Of a stretch of 47,185 bases of DNA, positions 8,514 through 19,114 are shown in pieces (position 1 is the stretch's first letter; every line of letters begins with the position of its first letter). Under the pieces are notes generated by a model. That model was not told the DNA's origin and did not search any database. It was given only the letters and a program-made list of their open reading frames with translations. Location: positions 1 through 47,185 of the forward strand of contig CAMHKU010000011.1 of NCBI GenBank assembly GCA_946185805.1. Reading direction: 5' to 3'. This DNA comes from an uncultured Prevotellaceae bacterium (lineage in GTDB: Bacteria; Bacteroidota; Bacteroidia; Bacteroidales; Bacteroidaceae). Position numbers and translations under genes: made by a program.

Positions 8514-9041
8514 ATGAAGCGAGTACGTTGCCCCAAGTGTGACCATTACATAATCTTCGATGAGACGCAATACACTGAAGGCCAGTCATTGGTGTTTCAG
8601 TGTGACGAGTGTGGCAAACAGTTTGGCATCCGCATCGGCATTTCAAAACTTAAGGCCACCCAAAAAGAAGACACCCCCGAGGCTCAAGCCGAGGATAGCG
8701 GCTGCGGTACTATCGTCGTCATTGAGAATGTGTTCCACTACAAGCAGGTTATCCCCTTACAGATGGGCAACAACGTGATTGGCCGCTATCAGAAAGGCAA
8801 CCCCATCAACACCCCCTTTGAAACCGTAGACCCCAGTGTAGACCTTAACCACTGCACCATCAACGTCAGCCGCGACAAGCGAGGACAGTTGCGCTACACC
8901 TTGTCGGACAACAACAGCAACACAGGTACATTCATTGGTAGCGACGAAATAAAGGGACGCGACCGTCGTGTCATCGGCGATGGCACACTCTTCACAATTG
9001 GGGCCACGAGCATCATTCTACACGCCTCTAATGACGAGTAA
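8514..9041 (+). CDS. Zinc-ribbon plus FHA domain protein
   Basis: The 175-residue protein opens with a zinc-ribbon-like module (Cys6, Cys9, Cys30, Cys33; MJ0042-type layout). It is followed by a variable linker and an FHA domain from about residue 60, with NNVIGRYQKG, LNHCTINVSRD and SDNNSNTGTFIG. FHA domains bind phosphothreonine peptides, so it could report on Ser/Thr kinase signalling; no kinase is seen here. It lies 56 bp after the HU-SPOR gene and upstream of clpC, and probably shares the HU-SPOR transcript. The ATG at 8514 is preferred to upstream in-frame codons that overlap the previous gene. Confidence 0.82.
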   Translation: MKRVRCPKCDHYIIFDETQYTEGQSLVFQCDECGKQFGIRIGISKLKATQKEDTPEAQAEDSGCGTIVVIENVFHYKQVIPLQMGNNVIGRYQKGNPINTPFETVDPSVDLNHCTINVSRDKRGQLRYTLSDNNSNTGTFIGSDEIKGRDRRVIGDGTLFTIGATSIILHASNDE

Positions 9042-9068
9042 GCTGTCTTCTTCTTTTATCCGATATTT

Positions 9069-9084
9069 TGGCACGATGTTTGCA
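9069..9084 (+). promoter_or_regulatory. Sigma-54 (RpoN) -24/-12 promoter upstream of clpC
   Basis: TGGCACG, four bases, then TTGCA matches the classic sigma-54 consensus TGGCACG-N4-TTGC(A/T) at every fixed position. It lies between the FHA gene and clpC, with about 107 nt from the expected start site to the ATG. I find no TAnnTTTG element between 9042 and 9201. No enhancer site was recognised. Confidence 0.7.
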
Positions 9085-9201
9085 AATGGCTGTATGTATC
9101 AGCTCAAAGTATAGAGGCAACAAGTATACTACGATAGAGACAATCATTAAACAGCAGTAAGATTAAAAGCAAACATAACAAAGAAAGGTAAAAGGAAAAG
9201 A

Positions 9202-11730
9202 ATGACAAGTCAGTTTTCACCTAAGGTATCTGAAATATTAGCTTTCTCACGCGAGGAAGCCGCGCGGCTTGCCAGTCGCAGTGTAGGTCCTGAGCATCTG
9301 CTGCTGGGCCTGCTGCGGATGAAGGAGGGGCCCGTCATCGACGTATTCCACCGATTGCACCTGAACCTGCAATCGGTGAAAACCGAATTAGAGCAGAAAG
9401 TGCGCGAAGACGAGATAGGATTGCCCATCCACACCAACGACCTGGTGCTTAACGAGAAGGCGAGCAATATCCTGAAACTTGCTGTGCTTGAGGCACGAAT
9501 ACAACGAACAGACAAAGTTAATGAGCAGCACTTGCTGCTGGCCATCCTCCACGATCAGGTGGATAATGGCGCCAAACAGGTATTAGAAATGAACGACATG
9601 AATTATGAAGATGTACTCACCATGCTGCATGCTCCTCAGCAGACAGGTGTCAGCGATGGTATAGGTCTTCCCGACGAGGACGAAGAGGAATATGAAGAGA
9701 CGGGAGCTGCAAACAACAGCGGTAAGCAGGGGGCGTCGACAACAGCACAGAAGAAGAAAGAGTCGAAGACACCCGTGCTCGATAACTTTGGCACAGACCT
9801 GACACAGGCTGCCGCCGAAGGCAAATTAGACCCCTGTGTAGGCCGCGAGCGTGAGATACAGCGCGTCATAGAAATCTTAGGACGCCGTAAGAAGAACAAC
9901 CCTATATTAATAGGTGAACCTGGCGTAGGTAAGAGCGCCATCGTAGAGGGACTGGCACAGCAGATAGCGCAGCACCACACCTCGCCCATGCTCTTCGGCA
10001 AAAAAATCTACACGCTCGACATGACTGCCATAGTGGCAGGCACAAAATACCGCGGACAGTTTGAAGAGCGCCTTAAGCAGCTGATGAAGGAACTGGAGAA
10101 GAACCCCGACATTATCGTCTTCATCGACGAGATACACACTATCATCGGAGCCGGTTCTACACCAGGTTCCATGGATGCCGCCAACATCATGAAGCCTGCC
10201 TTGGCACGCGGCACCGTGCAGTGTATCGGAGCTACGACACTCGATGAATACCGCAACTCCATTGAGAAGGACGGTGCTCTGGAGCGCCGATTCCAGAAAG
10301 TGCAGGTAGAGCCCACTACCAATGAAGAGACACTGCAGATACTGCACAACATCAAAGACCGCTACGAGCACCATCACCACGTCAGCTATACCGACGAGGC
10401 GCTGGCAGCATGTGTCAAACTGACAGACCGCTATGTCAACGACCGCTTCATGCCCGACAAAGCTATCGATGCCTTGGACGAGGTGGGGTCGCGCGTACAC
10501 TTAGGCAATGCCCAGATTCCGCCGGAGATTACTGAGAAAGAACGCGAAATAGCCCTTGTCAAGGAGCGTAAGCAGGCTGCCGTGAAGAATCAGAACTATG
10601 AGCTTGCCGCCGGCTATCGCGACCGTCAGACCGTATTGGAACAGGAACTGGCAGAGTTGAATAAACGCTGGCAGGACGGCGAAGGCGACGAACGTCAGGT
10701 GGTGACCGACAAGGAAGTTGCCGATGTTATCTCAATGATGACCGGCGTGCCCGTTCAGCGCATGGCGGAGCAGGAGGGAATCCGGCTTAAAGGTATGGCA
10801 CAACAGCTCAAGGGCGACGTCATTGGTCAGGATAAAGCTATTGAAAAGATGGTGCGCGCCATCCAGCGTAACCGTGTGGGACTGAAAGACCCCAATCACC
10901 CCATCGGCGCATTCATGTTCCTCGGCCCTACAGGCGTTGGCAAGACTTATCTCGCCAAAAAACTGGCAGAGTTTATGTTTGGCTCCACTGACGCCTTGAT
11001 ACGTGTTGACATGAGCGAATATACGGAGTCGTTTAACACCTCGCGCCTCATTGGTGCACCTCCGGGCTACGTAGGCTATGAAGAGGGCGGACAGCTCACC
11101 GAACGCGTGCGGCGCCACCCCTACTCTATCGTGCTGCTTGACGAGATTGAGAAGGCTCATTCCAACGTGTTCAACCTGTTGCTGCAGGTACTTGATGAGG
11201 GTCGACTCACTGATGGCAATGGACGTTTAGTAGACTTCCGCAACACGGTGATTATCATGACCAGCAATGCCGGCACGCGCCAGCTCAAGGACTTCGGACG
11301 CGGCATCGGCTTCAACGCCGGCGGCGTAGGACTGGTCATGGACGATCGTGACAAAGAGCACGCTCGCTCCATCGTACAGAAGGCACTATCGAAACAATTC
11401 TCGCCGGAATTCCTCAACCGACTGGACGAGATTATCACCTTCGACCAACTTGACCTGGAGGCTATCAAACGCATTATCGACATAGAACTACGCGGGCTTT
11501 ACAAACGCATCAACGACTTAGGCTTCACCATCGAATTGACCGACGAGGCCAAGGAACTGGTGGCCACTAAGGGCTACGATGTGCAGTTTGGCGCTCGACC
11601 GCTGAAGCGCGCTATTCAGAACTACATCGAGGACGGCGTATGCGAACGCATCGTCAACGGCGAGCTGCAGCCAGGAGATGTCATACACATCACAAAAGCT
11701 CCTGATAAGGACGAACTCGTAGTCAATTAA
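9202..11730 (+). CDS. clpC: ATP-dependent Clp protease ATPase subunit ClpC
   Basis: The 842-residue Hsp100 protein has the Clp_N double repeat (about 1-150). An acidic linker leads to the first AAA+ domain, with Walker [10 protein letters not shown] at 238 and Walker [10 protein letters not shown] short middle domain with a UVR-like segment ([18 protein letters not shown]) marks ClpC, not ClpB. The second AAA+ domain has GPTGVGKT at 575 and VLLDEIEKA. The ClpP-docking loop contains IGF (residues 702-704), so it should unfold substrates for ClpP. Substrate choice in other bacteria depends on adaptors; none is nearby. The gene stands behind a sigma-54-type promoter, unlike most genes in the window. 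Confidence 0.95.
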   Translation: MTSQFSPKVSEILAFSREEAARLASRSVGPEHLLLGLLRMKEGPVIDVFHRLHLNLQSVKTELEQKVREDEIGLPIHTNDLVLNEKASNILKLAVLEARIQRTDKVNEQHLLLAILHDQVDNGAKQVLEMNDMNYEDVLTMLHAPQQTGVSDGIGLPDEDEEEYEETGAANNSGKQGASTTAQKKKESKTPVLDNFGTDLTQAAAEGKLDPCVGREREIQRVIEILGRRKKNNPILIGEPGVGKSAIVEGLAQQIAQHHTSPMLFGKKIYTLDMTAIVAGTKYRGQFEERLKQLMKELEKNPDIIVFIDEIHTIIGAGSTPGSMDAANIMKPALARGTVQCIGATTLDEYRNSIEKDGALERRFQKVQVEPTTNEETLQILHNIKDRYEHHHHVSYTDEALAACVKLTDRYVNDRFMPDKAIDALDEVGSRVHLGNAQIPPEITEKEREIALVKERKQAAVKNQNYELAAGYRDRQTVLEQELAELNKRWQDGEGDERQVVTDKEVADVISMMTGVPVQRMAEQEGIRLKGMAQQLKGDVIGQDKAIEKMVRAIQRNRVGLKDPNHPIGAFMFLGPTGVGKTYLAKKLAEFMFGSTDALIRVDMSEYTESFNTSRLIGAPPGYVGYEEGGQLTERVRRHPYSIVLLDEIEKAHSNVFNLLLQVLDEGRLTDGNGRLVDFRNTVIIMTSNAGTRQLKDFGRGIGFNAGGVGLVMDDRDKEHARSIVQKALSKQFSPEFLNRLDEIITFDQLDLEAIKRIIDIELRGLYKRINDLGFTIELTDEAKELVATKGYDVQFGARPLKRAIQNYIEDGVCERIVNGELQPGDVIHITKAPDKDELVVN

Positions 11731-11780
11731 GCCAAAATCTTACAATTTAACGCTCTTTTAATGAAAAAAGTTACGAATTA

Positions 11781-11812
11781 TTTGTTTGTTTAAAATTAAA
11801 TGTGTACTTTTG
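11781..11812 (+). promoter_or_regulatory. Promoter of the leu operon (-33 TTTG, -7 TACTTTTG)
   Basis: TTTG at 11781-11784 is followed 20 bases later by TACTTTTG (11805-11812), close to ideal spacing for the Bacteroidetes primary sigma factor. Transcription should start about 25 nt before the leader-peptide ATG at 11842. Confidence 0.75.
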
Positions 11813-11841
11813 CAGCCGTTTTAACAAAACAACATAATAAT

Positions 11842-11913
11842 ATGACTTATCTAAACAGCCTACTGAACAGCATTATTATTATTCGACTGCCTGGAGCGGC
11901 CGGAAGTGATTAA
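11842..11913 (+). CDS. Leader peptide of the leu/ile operon attenuator
   Basis: This is a 23-codon reading frame beginning MTYLNSLLNSIIIIRL and ending in GSD-stop. It has four Leu codons (positions 4, 7, 8, 16) and four consecutive ATT Ile codons (11-14). It sits 30 nt after the -7 box and is followed by a strong hairpin-plus-T-run terminator, then leuA. The final codons (11900-11909, CCGGAAGTGA) are perfectly complementary to TCACTTCCGG in the terminator (11970-11979). A ribosome waiting at the Ile codons would leave this segment free to form an antiterminator. A ribosome reaching the stop would cover it and allow termination. It is too short for standard gene callers. Confidence 0.85.
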   Translation: MTYLNSLLNSIIIIRLPGAAGSD

Positions 11914-11979
11914 GCGTGTGTAGCTGTAACAAGTGAAAGAATCAACAACAGTATAGCATAAAGCCTTTCTCACTTCCGG
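11900..11979 (+). promoter_or_regulatory. Antiterminator pairing of the leu attenuator
   Basis: CCGGAAGTGA at 11900-11909 pairs over 10 bp without mismatch with TCACTTCCGG at 11970-11979. The second arm lies inside the terminator hairpin, so the two structures exclude each other. The first arm overlaps the last four codons of the leader peptide. Confidence 0.75.
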
Positions 11980-11996
11980 GTGTGAAAGGCTTTTTT
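11960..11996 (+). terminator. Attenuator terminator before leuA
   Basis: AAAGCCTTTC (11960-11969) pairs with GAAAGGCTTT (11984-11993) as a 10-bp stem, with T residues at 11991-11996. It lies 47 nt after the leader-peptide stop and about 75 nt before leuA, so it can only act as a conditional terminator. Confidence 0.85.
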
Positions 11997-12069
11997 GTAT
12001 GGCGTTGTCAAGAGCTTTAAAATTGAAAAATTGAAAAATAGTAAAATAGTAAAAAGTAATATTAGCAAG

Positions 12070-13566
<1,497 letters not shown>

Positions 13567-13604
13567 AAGCCCCTCCCCGCCCCTCTCCCTGCAAGAGAGA
13601 GGAA
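13567..13604. repeat. REP-like GC-rich palindromic repeat between leuA and leuC
   Basis: A C-rich stretch (CCCCTCCCCGCCCCTCTCC) is followed by TGCAA and GAGAGAGG, making an imperfect hairpin with CCTCTC. Its composition is unlike the surrounding DNA but like two further stretches inside leuC. I recognise this as the kind of CCTC/GAGG element scattered through Bacteroidetes genomes, from memory only. Confidence 0.6.
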
Positions 13605-13639
13605 GAGATAGTTTAAGCATTAAAAACGAAGAAATTATT

Positions 13640-15088
13640 ATGAAAGAAAAGAATAGCAAAGTAACCAATCCCCCCTCCCTTGAGGAGGGGCAGGGGGTGG
13701 GTTCCACCCTCTTCGACAAGATCTGGGACCGCCACGTAGTGCAGCAGGTGGAGGATGGTCCCACCCAGCTCTATATCGACCGTCTGTACTGCCATGAGGT
13801 GACCTCACCGCAGGCCTTCGACGGCATGCGGGCGCGCGGTCTGAAGTGCTTCCGCCCGGAGAAGATATTCTGCATGCCCGACCACAACACACCTACCCAC
13901 GACCAGGACAAGCCCATCGTCGACCCCGTATCGGCCAAGCAGGTAGACACGCTGGCTCAGAACGCCGCCGATTTCGGACTGACACATTTCGCCATGAACA
14001 GCCGCGACAACGGCATCATCCACGTCGTAGGTCCCGAGAAGGGCTTGTCGCTGCCCGGCATGACCATTGTCTGCGGCGACAGTCACACCTCCACCCACGG
14101 TGCCATGGGCGCCGTGGCCTTCGGCATCGGCACCTCTGAGGTGGAGATGGTGATGGCCTCGCAGTGCATCTTGCAGCAGAAACCCAAGTCAATGCGTATC
14201 AGCATCAACGGCAAGCTGCAGCGCGGCGTCACAGCTAAAGACGTGGCACTCTACCTGATGGCCAAGCTTACCACCTCTGGCGCTACGGGCTACTTCGTGG
14301 AGTATGCCGGCGAGGTGGTGCGCAGCATGTCGATGGAGGGACGCCTGACACTCTGTAACCTGTCGATAGAGATGGGGGCCCGCGGCGGATTCATAGCCCC
14401 CGACGACACCACCTTTAATTATATAAAAGGTAGGGAGTATGCGCCCCAGGGCGAGGCGTGGGACAAGGCCGTCAGTTACTGGCGCACGCTTAGGAGCGAC
14501 GATAACGCCGTATTTGACAAGGAGCTCACTTTTGATGCCGCCGACATCGAGCCGCGCATCACCTACGGCACCAACCCCGGCATGGGCATCGGCATTACTG
14601 ACAACCTCCCCCCAGCCCCCGCCAAAGGCGGGGGGGCAGATTATCTGAAGGCACTCAGCTATATGGGGTTTCAGGCCGGCCAGCAGCTTTTAGGCACGAA
14701 GGTCGACTACGTGTTTCTTGGTGCATGCACCAACGGGCGCATAGAGGATTTTCGAGCCTTTGCCTCCATCGTGAAGGGTCGCCAGAAGTCTGCCGACGTG
14801 GTGGCCTGGCTCGTACCCGGCTCGTGGGCCGTCGACCGTCAGATACGCGAGGAGGGTCTCGACAAAGTGCTCCGTGAGGCTGGCTTCGAGATTCGCCAGC
14901 CCGGCTGCTCAGCCTGTCTGGCCATGAACGACGACAAGGTGCCCGCCGGCAAGCTCTGTGTATCTACCAGCAACCGCAACTTCGAAGGGCGTCAGGGACC
15001 TGGGGCACGCACCATCCTGGCTTCGCCACTCACGGCTGCAGCGGCAGCCGTCACGGGCGTTATCACCGACCCGCGGTCGATGGTTTGA
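13640..15088 (+). CDS. leuC: 3-isopropylmalate dehydratase large subunit
   Basis: The 482-residue aconitase-family subunit isomerises 2- to 3-isopropylmalate with LeuD. It shows [18 protein letters not shown] and the three cysteines for the [4Fe-4S] cluster: Cys363 in GACTNGR, and Cys423 and Cys426 in GCSACLAMN. Two segments look foreign. Residues 10-21 ([12 protein letters not shown]) before the normal start STLFDKIWD, and residues about 323-332 ([10 protein letters not shown]), are encoded by GC-rich palindromic DNA resembling the repeat at 13567. Both keep the frame open and avoid the catalytic residues. LeuC can also act on citramalate in the isoleucine route. The start at 13640 is required because no Met lies between the insert and STLFDKIWD. 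Confidence 0.93.
   Translation: MKEKNSKVTNPPSLEEGQGVGSTLFDKIWDRHVVQQVEDGPTQLYIDRLYCHEVTSPQAFDGMRARGLKCFRPEKIFCMPDHNTPTHDQDKPIVDPVSAKQVDTLAQNAADFGLTHFAMNSRDNGIIHVVGPEKGLSLPGMTIVCGDSHTSTHGAMGAVAFGIGTSEVEMVMASQCILQQKPKSMRISINGKLQRGVTAKDVALYLMAKLTTSGATGYFVEYAGEVVRSMSMEGRLTLCNLSIEMGARGGFIAPDDTTFNYIKGREYAPQGEAWDKAVSYWRTLRSDDNAVFDKELTFDAADIEPRITYGTNPGMGIGITDNLPPAPAKGGGADYLKALSYMGFQAGQQLLGTKVDYVFLGACTNGRIEDFRAFASIVKGRQKSADVVAWLVPGSWAVDRQIREEGLDKVLREAGFEIRQPGCSACLAMNDDKVPAGKLCVSTSNRNFEGRQGPGARTILASPLTAAAAAVTGVITDPRSMV
13667..13702. repeat. REP-like palindromic repeat inserted in-frame at the LeuC N-terminus
   Basis: CCCCCCTCCCTTGAGGAGGG followed by a G-rich tail forms a hairpin (CCCTCC with GGAGGG) and encodes [12 protein letters not shown]. 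The 36 bp are a multiple of three, and LeuC homology resumes directly after. Confidence 0.65.
14606..14638. repeat. REP-like palindromic repeat inserted in-frame inside LeuC
   Basis: A C-rich arm leads into a perfect stem CCCCCGCC-AAA-GGCGGGGG (14616-14634). It encodes [10 protein letters not shown] in the variable linker between [11 protein letters not shown] and [11 protein letters not shown]. Confidence 0.65.
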
Positions 15089-15090
15089 GG

Positions 15091-15152
15091 CTATAGAAGC
15101 TATAGACGCTATAGTAACAATAGAAGCAATAGAAGCAATAGAAATAAGCAAT
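15091..15152. repeat. Short tandem repeats between leuC and leuD
   Basis: Copies of a 9-bp unit drift from CTATAGAAG/CTATAGACG to CAATAGAAG. They fill most of the 108-bp spacer. No gene or hairpin was recognised in it. Confidence 0.75.
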
Positions 15153-15196
15153 ATATGTTCCTATGTTCTTATGTCTAAAGAACAGCATCTGTAATT

Positions 15197-15814
15197 ATGT
15201 CTATCAATATGAAACAGAAATTTAACGTAATAACCAGCACCTGCGTGCCACTGCCCTTAGAGAATGTGGACACCGACCAGATAATTCCTGCCCGATTTCT
15301 CAAGGCTACCACCCGCGAGGAGAAATTCTTCGGCGACAACCTGTTCCGTGACTGGCGCTACAACGCCGACGGCACTGTGGTTGAGGATTTTGTCCTCAAC
15401 GACCCTACCTACTCGGGGTGTATCCTCGTGGCGGGCAAGAACTTCGGTTCCGGCTCCTCGCGCGAGCATGCCGCCTGGGCCATCGCCGGCTACGGCTTCC
15501 GCGTGGTCATCAGCTCGTTCTTTGCCGATATCCACAAGAACAACGAGCTCAACAACTTCGTGCTACCCGTCACTGTCAGCGAGCCGTTCCTCAAAGAACT
15601 CTTCGACAGCATCCGCCGCGACCCCACGACCGAGGTAGAGGTAGACCTACCCCGCCAGACGGTGACCAACAAGCAGACGGGCAGCAGAGAGCACTTCGAC
15701 ATCAACGGCTATAAGAAACACTGCCTGATGAACGGCCTCGACGACATCGACTTCCTTGTGGAAAACCAGAGTAAGACTGTAGAATGGGAGAAGACTATAG
15801 ACTGTAGACTATAG
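15197..15814 (+). CDS. leuD: 3-isopropylmalate dehydratase small subunit
   Basis: The 205-residue swivel-domain subunit has ENVDTDQIIPARFLK near the N-terminus and the substrate-loop motif GKNFGSGSSREHAAWAI, both diagnostic of LeuD. It partners LeuC in the isomerase and, if the downstream synthase makes citramalate, also in the isoleucine branch. The start could be 15197 or the second Met at 15209; both fit the family N-terminus KQKFNVITSTCVPLP. The gene lies after a repeat-filled spacer and 30 bp before the next synthase gene. Confidence 0.93.
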   Translation: MSINMKQKFNVITSTCVPLPLENVDTDQIIPARFLKATTREEKFFGDNLFRDWRYNADGTVVEDFVLNDPTYSGCILVAGKNFGSGSSREHAAWAIAGYGFRVVISSFFADIHKNNELNNFVLPVTVSEPFLKELFDSIRRDPTTEVEVDLPRQTVTNKQTGSREHFDINGYKKHCLMNGLDDIDFLVENQSKTVEWEKTIDCRL

Positions 15815-15844
15815 TCTAAAGTCAAGAAAAACTAAAGTCAAGCA

Positions 15845-17380
15845 ATGAAGACAAGATTTGTAGAAATCCTCGACTCCACGCTGCGCGACGGCGAGCAGAC
15901 CAACGGCGTGAGTTTCCTGCCTCACGAGAAGTTGATGATAGCACGCATGCTGCTGCGCGACCTCAATGTCGACCGCATCGAGGTGGGGTCGGCGCGCGTC
16001 AGCGACGGCGAGCAGGAAGCCGTCAGGATGATTTGTCGCTACGCCCGCACGATAGGGCGCTTGGAGCGCGTCGAGGTGCTGGGCTTCGTCGACGGCCATC
16101 GCAGCGTCGACTGGATTAAGGACGGCGGCTGCACGGTGATGAACCTGCTGGCCAAGGGTTCGCTCAAGCACTGCCGCCAGCAGTTAGGCAAGACCCCCGA
16201 CGAGCATATCGGCGACATCCGCCGCGTGGTGGCCTACGCCCGCAGCCAGGGCATCAGCGTCAACCTCTATCTGGAGGACTGGTCTAACGGCATGAAGGAT
16301 TCGCCGGAATATGTCTATCAGCTTATGGACGCCCTCGTCGACAGTGGCATCCGCCGCTTTATGCTGCCTGACACCTTGGGCATCATGAACCCGCTGCAGG
16401 TGATAGAATATTTCCGCAAGATGGTGAAGCACTATCCCGACACGCATTTCGACTTCCACGCCCACAACGACTACGACCTGGCCGTAAGCAACTCGCTGGC
16501 CGCCGTGCTCAGCGGTGCCCGCGGCCTGCATGTCACCGTCAACGGCCTCGGCGAGCGCTGCGGCAACGCCCCGCTGTCGAGCGTGCAGGTGATACTGAAA
16601 GACCAGTTTCACGCCCAGACGAGCATCGTTGAAGACAAACTCAACGCCGTGAGCCGCATGGTGGAGAGCTATAGCGGCATAGCCGTAGCCCCCAACCAGC
16701 CCATCATCGGCGACAACGTGTTTACGCAAGTGGCCGGCGTGCATGCCGACGGCGACAACAAAGACCGACTCTACCAGAACGAGCTGGTGCCCGAGCGCTT
16801 CGGCCGTCGACGCGAGTATGCCTTGGGCAAGACCAGCGGCAAGGCCAACATAGCCAAGAACCTGGAGGAGCTAGGTCTGGAGCTCACCCCCGAGCAGCAG
16901 CGGCGCGTCACTGAACGCATTACTGAGTTGGGCGACAAGAAAGAGATTGTCACCCAGGAGGACCTGCCCTACATCGTGAGCGACGTGCTCAAGCACGACG
17001 CCCCCGAGGACAAGGTGAAGCTGGTGAGCTACGTCGTCTCTACGGCCTACGGTCTGAAGCCCGGCGCCAACGTCAAGGTAGAGATCAACGGCCGACAATA
17101 TGAGGCCGGCGCCACCGGCGACGGTCAGTACGACGCCTTCGTCAAGGCCCTGCGTTTCATCTACCGCAAATACTTGGATCGCACGTTCCCCATCCTGCAG
17201 AACTACGCCGTGAGCATACCCCCCGGCGGACGTACCGACGCCCTGGTGCAGACAGTGATTACCTGGAACGACAACGGCCGCCAGCTGCGCACACGCGGCC
17301 TGGACGCCGACCAGACGGAGGCCGCCATCAAGGCTACCTTCAAGATGCTTAACATCATAGAAAACGAATTAACGCTATAA
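15845..17380 (+). CDS. LeuA-family synthase paralogue, candidate (R)-citramalate synthase
   Basis: The 511-residue protein has an HMGL-like barrel with DSTLRDGEQTNGVSFLP, FHAHNDYDLAVSNS (metal-binding HxH) and GLGERCGNAPLSS. It ends in a LeuA-type regulatory domain (about 380-511). It differs clearly from the first LeuA of the operon in substrate-pocket regions: IEVGSARVSDGEQEAV replaces [13 protein letters not shown]. Two synthases in one operon with shared LeuCD and LeuB suggest that this one uses pyruvate and makes citramalate for isoleucine. The Ile-rich leader supports that, but the family also contains homocitrate and isopropylmalate synthases, so specificity is inference. Confidence 0.8.
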   Translation: MKTRFVEILDSTLRDGEQTNGVSFLPHEKLMIARMLLRDLNVDRIEVGSARVSDGEQEAVRMICRYARTIGRLERVEVLGFVDGHRSVDWIKDGGCTVMNLLAKGSLKHCRQQLGKTPDEHIGDIRRVVAYARSQGISVNLYLEDWSNGMKDSPEYVYQLMDALVDSGIRRFMLPDTLGIMNPLQVIEYFRKMVKHYPDTHFDFHAHNDYDLAVSNSLAAVLSGARGLHVTVNGLGERCGNAPLSSVQVILKDQFHAQTSIVEDKLNAVSRMVESYSGIAVAPNQPIIGDNVFTQVAGVHADGDNKDRLYQNELVPERFGRRREYALGKTSGKANIAKNLEELGLELTPEQQRRVTERITELGDKKEIVTQEDLPYIVSDVLKHDAPEDKVKLVSYVVSTAYGLKPGANVKVEINGRQYEAGATGDGQYDAFVKALRFIYRKYLDRTFPILQNYAVSIPPGGRTDALVQTVITWNDNGRQLRTRGLDADQTEAAIKATFKMLNIIENELTL

Positions 17381-17386
17381 AAAGAA

Positions 17387-18451
17387 ATGAAACTCAACAT
17401 CGCAATCCTGCCGGGCGACGGTATAGGCCCGGAAATCATGGAGCAGGGCGTCGCCGTGCTCAATGCCATTGCCGCCAAGTGCGGCCATCAGTTCAACTAC
17501 GAGGAGGCCCTTGTAGGCGCCGCCGCCATCGACGCCTGCGGCGACCCCTACCCCGCCGCCACCCACGACGTGTGCCTGCGCGCCGACGCCGTGCTCTTTG
17601 CCGCCGTAGGCTCGCTGAAATACGACAACGACCCCACGCTGAAGGTGCGCCCGGAGACGGGACTGCTGGCCATGCGCAAGCAGTTGGGACTCTTTGCCAA
17701 CGTGCGCCCCGTGGCCACTTTCGACTGTTTGCTACATAAATCGCCTCTGAAAGAGGAGCTGCTGCGCGGTGCCGACTTCGTGGTCATCCGCGAGCTCACC
17801 GGCGGCATGTATTTCGGCGAGAAATACCAGGACAACGACCGGGCCTACGACACCAACGTCTACACCCGCCCCGAGGTGGAGCGCATACTGAAGGTGGCTT
17901 TCGACATGGCCATGACGCGCCGCCGCCACCTCACCGTCGTCGACAAGGCCAACGTGCTGGCTTCGAGCCGCCTGTGGCGACAGATAGCCCAGGAGATGGC
18001 ACCGCAGTACCCCGAGGTGAAGACCGACTACATGTTTATCGACAACGCCTCGATGCGCGTGCTCACCGAGCCCCGCTTCTTCGACGTCATCGTCACCGAG
18101 AACACTTTTGGCGACATCCTCACCGACGAGACCTCGTGCATCACCGGCTCCATGGGCCTGCAGCCCTCGTCCTCGCTGGGTGAGCACACGCCGCTGTTCG
18201 AGCCTGTACACGGCTCATGGCCGCAGGCCGCCGGCCAAAACCTGGCTAACCCCCTGGCTCAGATTCTCAGCGCCGCCATGCTCTTAGAGCATTTCGGCCT
18301 CACCGCCGAGGGCGCCCTCATACGTCAGGCCGTAAGCGCCTCGCTCGACGCCAACGTGCGCACGCCGGAAATCCAGGTCGAGGGCGGCCGGCATTACGGT
18401 ACCCGCGAAGTAGGCCAGTGGATTGTCGACTACATCAGAAACGCCTCGTGA
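17387..18451 (+). CDS. leuB: 3-isopropylmalate dehydrogenase
   Basis: The 354-residue enzyme begins [18 protein letters not shown] and contains GAVGSLK-like [11 protein letters not shown], the [12 protein letters not shown] substrate loop, [12 protein letters not shown], the metal site [12 protein letters not shown], and [18 protein letters not shown] for NAD binding. It oxidatively decarboxylates 3-isopropylmalate. It can also act on 3-methylmalate in the citramalate route. It starts 6 bp after the preceding synthase, so it is co-transcribed and likely translationally linked. It is the last gene of the operon. No convincing terminator was found in the spacer that follows. Confidence 0.95.
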   Translation: MKLNIAILPGDGIGPEIMEQGVAVLNAIAAKCGHQFNYEEALVGAAAIDACGDPYPAATHDVCLRADAVLFAAVGSLKYDNDPTLKVRPETGLLAMRKQLGLFANVRPVATFDCLLHKSPLKEELLRGADFVVIRELTGGMYFGEKYQDNDRAYDTNVYTRPEVERILKVAFDMAMTRRRHLTVVDKANVLASSRLWRQIAQEMAPQYPEVKTDYMFIDNASMRVLTEPRFFDVIVTENTFGDILTDETSCITGSMGLQPSSSLGEHTPLFEPVHGSWPQAAGQNLANPLAQILSAAMLLEHFGLTAEGALIRQAVSASLDANVRTPEIQVEGGRHYGTREVGQWIVDYIRNAS

Positions 18452-18553
18452 GCAACAGCCCCGGACAGCATAGCAAGGCTAACGAAATCACCGGACGCCA
18501 AACGAAATAATACAAAAAAATGTAAATTTCTTGGAAATGTAGAAAAATATATG

Positions 18554-18561
18554 TATCTTTG
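18554..18561 (+). promoter_or_regulatory. -7 promoter element for the DUF4332 gene
   Basis: TATCTTTG matches TAnnTTTG and lies 47 bp before the ATG at 18609. The upstream 100 bp is AT-rich with no other feature. Confidence 0.65.
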
Positions 18562-18608
18562 CCAACAGAATGCCTTTATCTATCAACCACTCAAAACTTA
18601 AAACAATT

Positions 18609-19016
18609 ATGGATTACAAGATTATCGACATTGAAGGTGTTGGCGAAGTTTATGCTGAAAAGCTTGTAGCAGCAGGTATCAACAAAGTTAGCGAACTGTT
18701 AGAAAAGTGTGCGGCTGCCAAGGGCCGTAAGGAGTTAGCCGAACAGACAGGAATCCCAGAGAAGCTTATCCTGCGCTGGACGAACCATGCCGACCTGTTT
18801 CGCATCAATGGCGTCGGCCCGCAGTTTGCAGAGTTGTTAGAGGCTGCCGGTGTAGACACTGTAAAGGAATTCCGCCATCGGGTGGCTGAGAATCTGCAGC
18901 CGAAGCTGGAGGAAACCAACGGCGAGAAGCACATCTGCGGCCGAGTGCCGACAGCAACAGAAATCCAGAAGATGATTGACCAAGCCAAGGAACTTGAGCC
19001 ACTCATCACATATTAA
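18609..19016 (+). CDS. Helix-hairpin-helix protein of the DUF4332 type
   Basis: The 135-residue protein has two helix-hairpin-helix repeats. The first is IDIEGVGEVYAEKLVAAGI (about 4-22). The second is LFRINGVGPQFAELLEAAGV (about 63-82). This is the layout of DUF4332, a family of small proteins with presumed DNA- or nucleic-acid-binding HhH motifs and no settled role. It is monocistronic by appearance, with its own promoter and a hairpin terminator 31 bp downstream. The later of two possible starts was chosen, because residues before it would begin only a few bases after the promoter and do not fit the domain. Confidence 0.8.
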   Translation: MDYKIIDIEGVGEVYAEKLVAAGINKVSELLEKCAAAKGRKELAEQTGIPEKLILRWTNHADLFRINGVGPQFAELLEAAGVDTVKEFRHRVAENLQPKLEETNGEKHICGRVPTATEIQKMIDQAKELEPLITY

Positions 19017-19046
19017 CGTTCGCACGATACTGTAAAAGCTTAAAAT

Positions 19047-19086
19047 GGAGGGGATTGACAGCCAACGGCAGAAGCCCCCTCCTTTA
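19047..19086 (+). terminator. Terminator after the DUF4332 gene
   Basis: GGAGGGG (19047-19053) pairs with CCCCTCC (19076-19082), followed by TTTATT. The loop is about 22 nt, so the hairpin is moderate. Confidence 0.5.
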
Positions 19087-19114
19087 TTATATGATGTTAA
19101 CTAAAAACCAGAAT

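Noticed and set aside
13640..13702. LeuC start further downstream, which would place the repeat outside the gene
   Set aside because: There is no Met, Val or Leu start codon at a sensible position between the repeat and the conserved TLFDKIWD, and the ATG at 13640 is in frame.
15091..15152. Possible regulatory RNA between leuC and leuD
   Set aside because: The sequence is only a drifting 9-bp tandem repeat with no stable hairpin.
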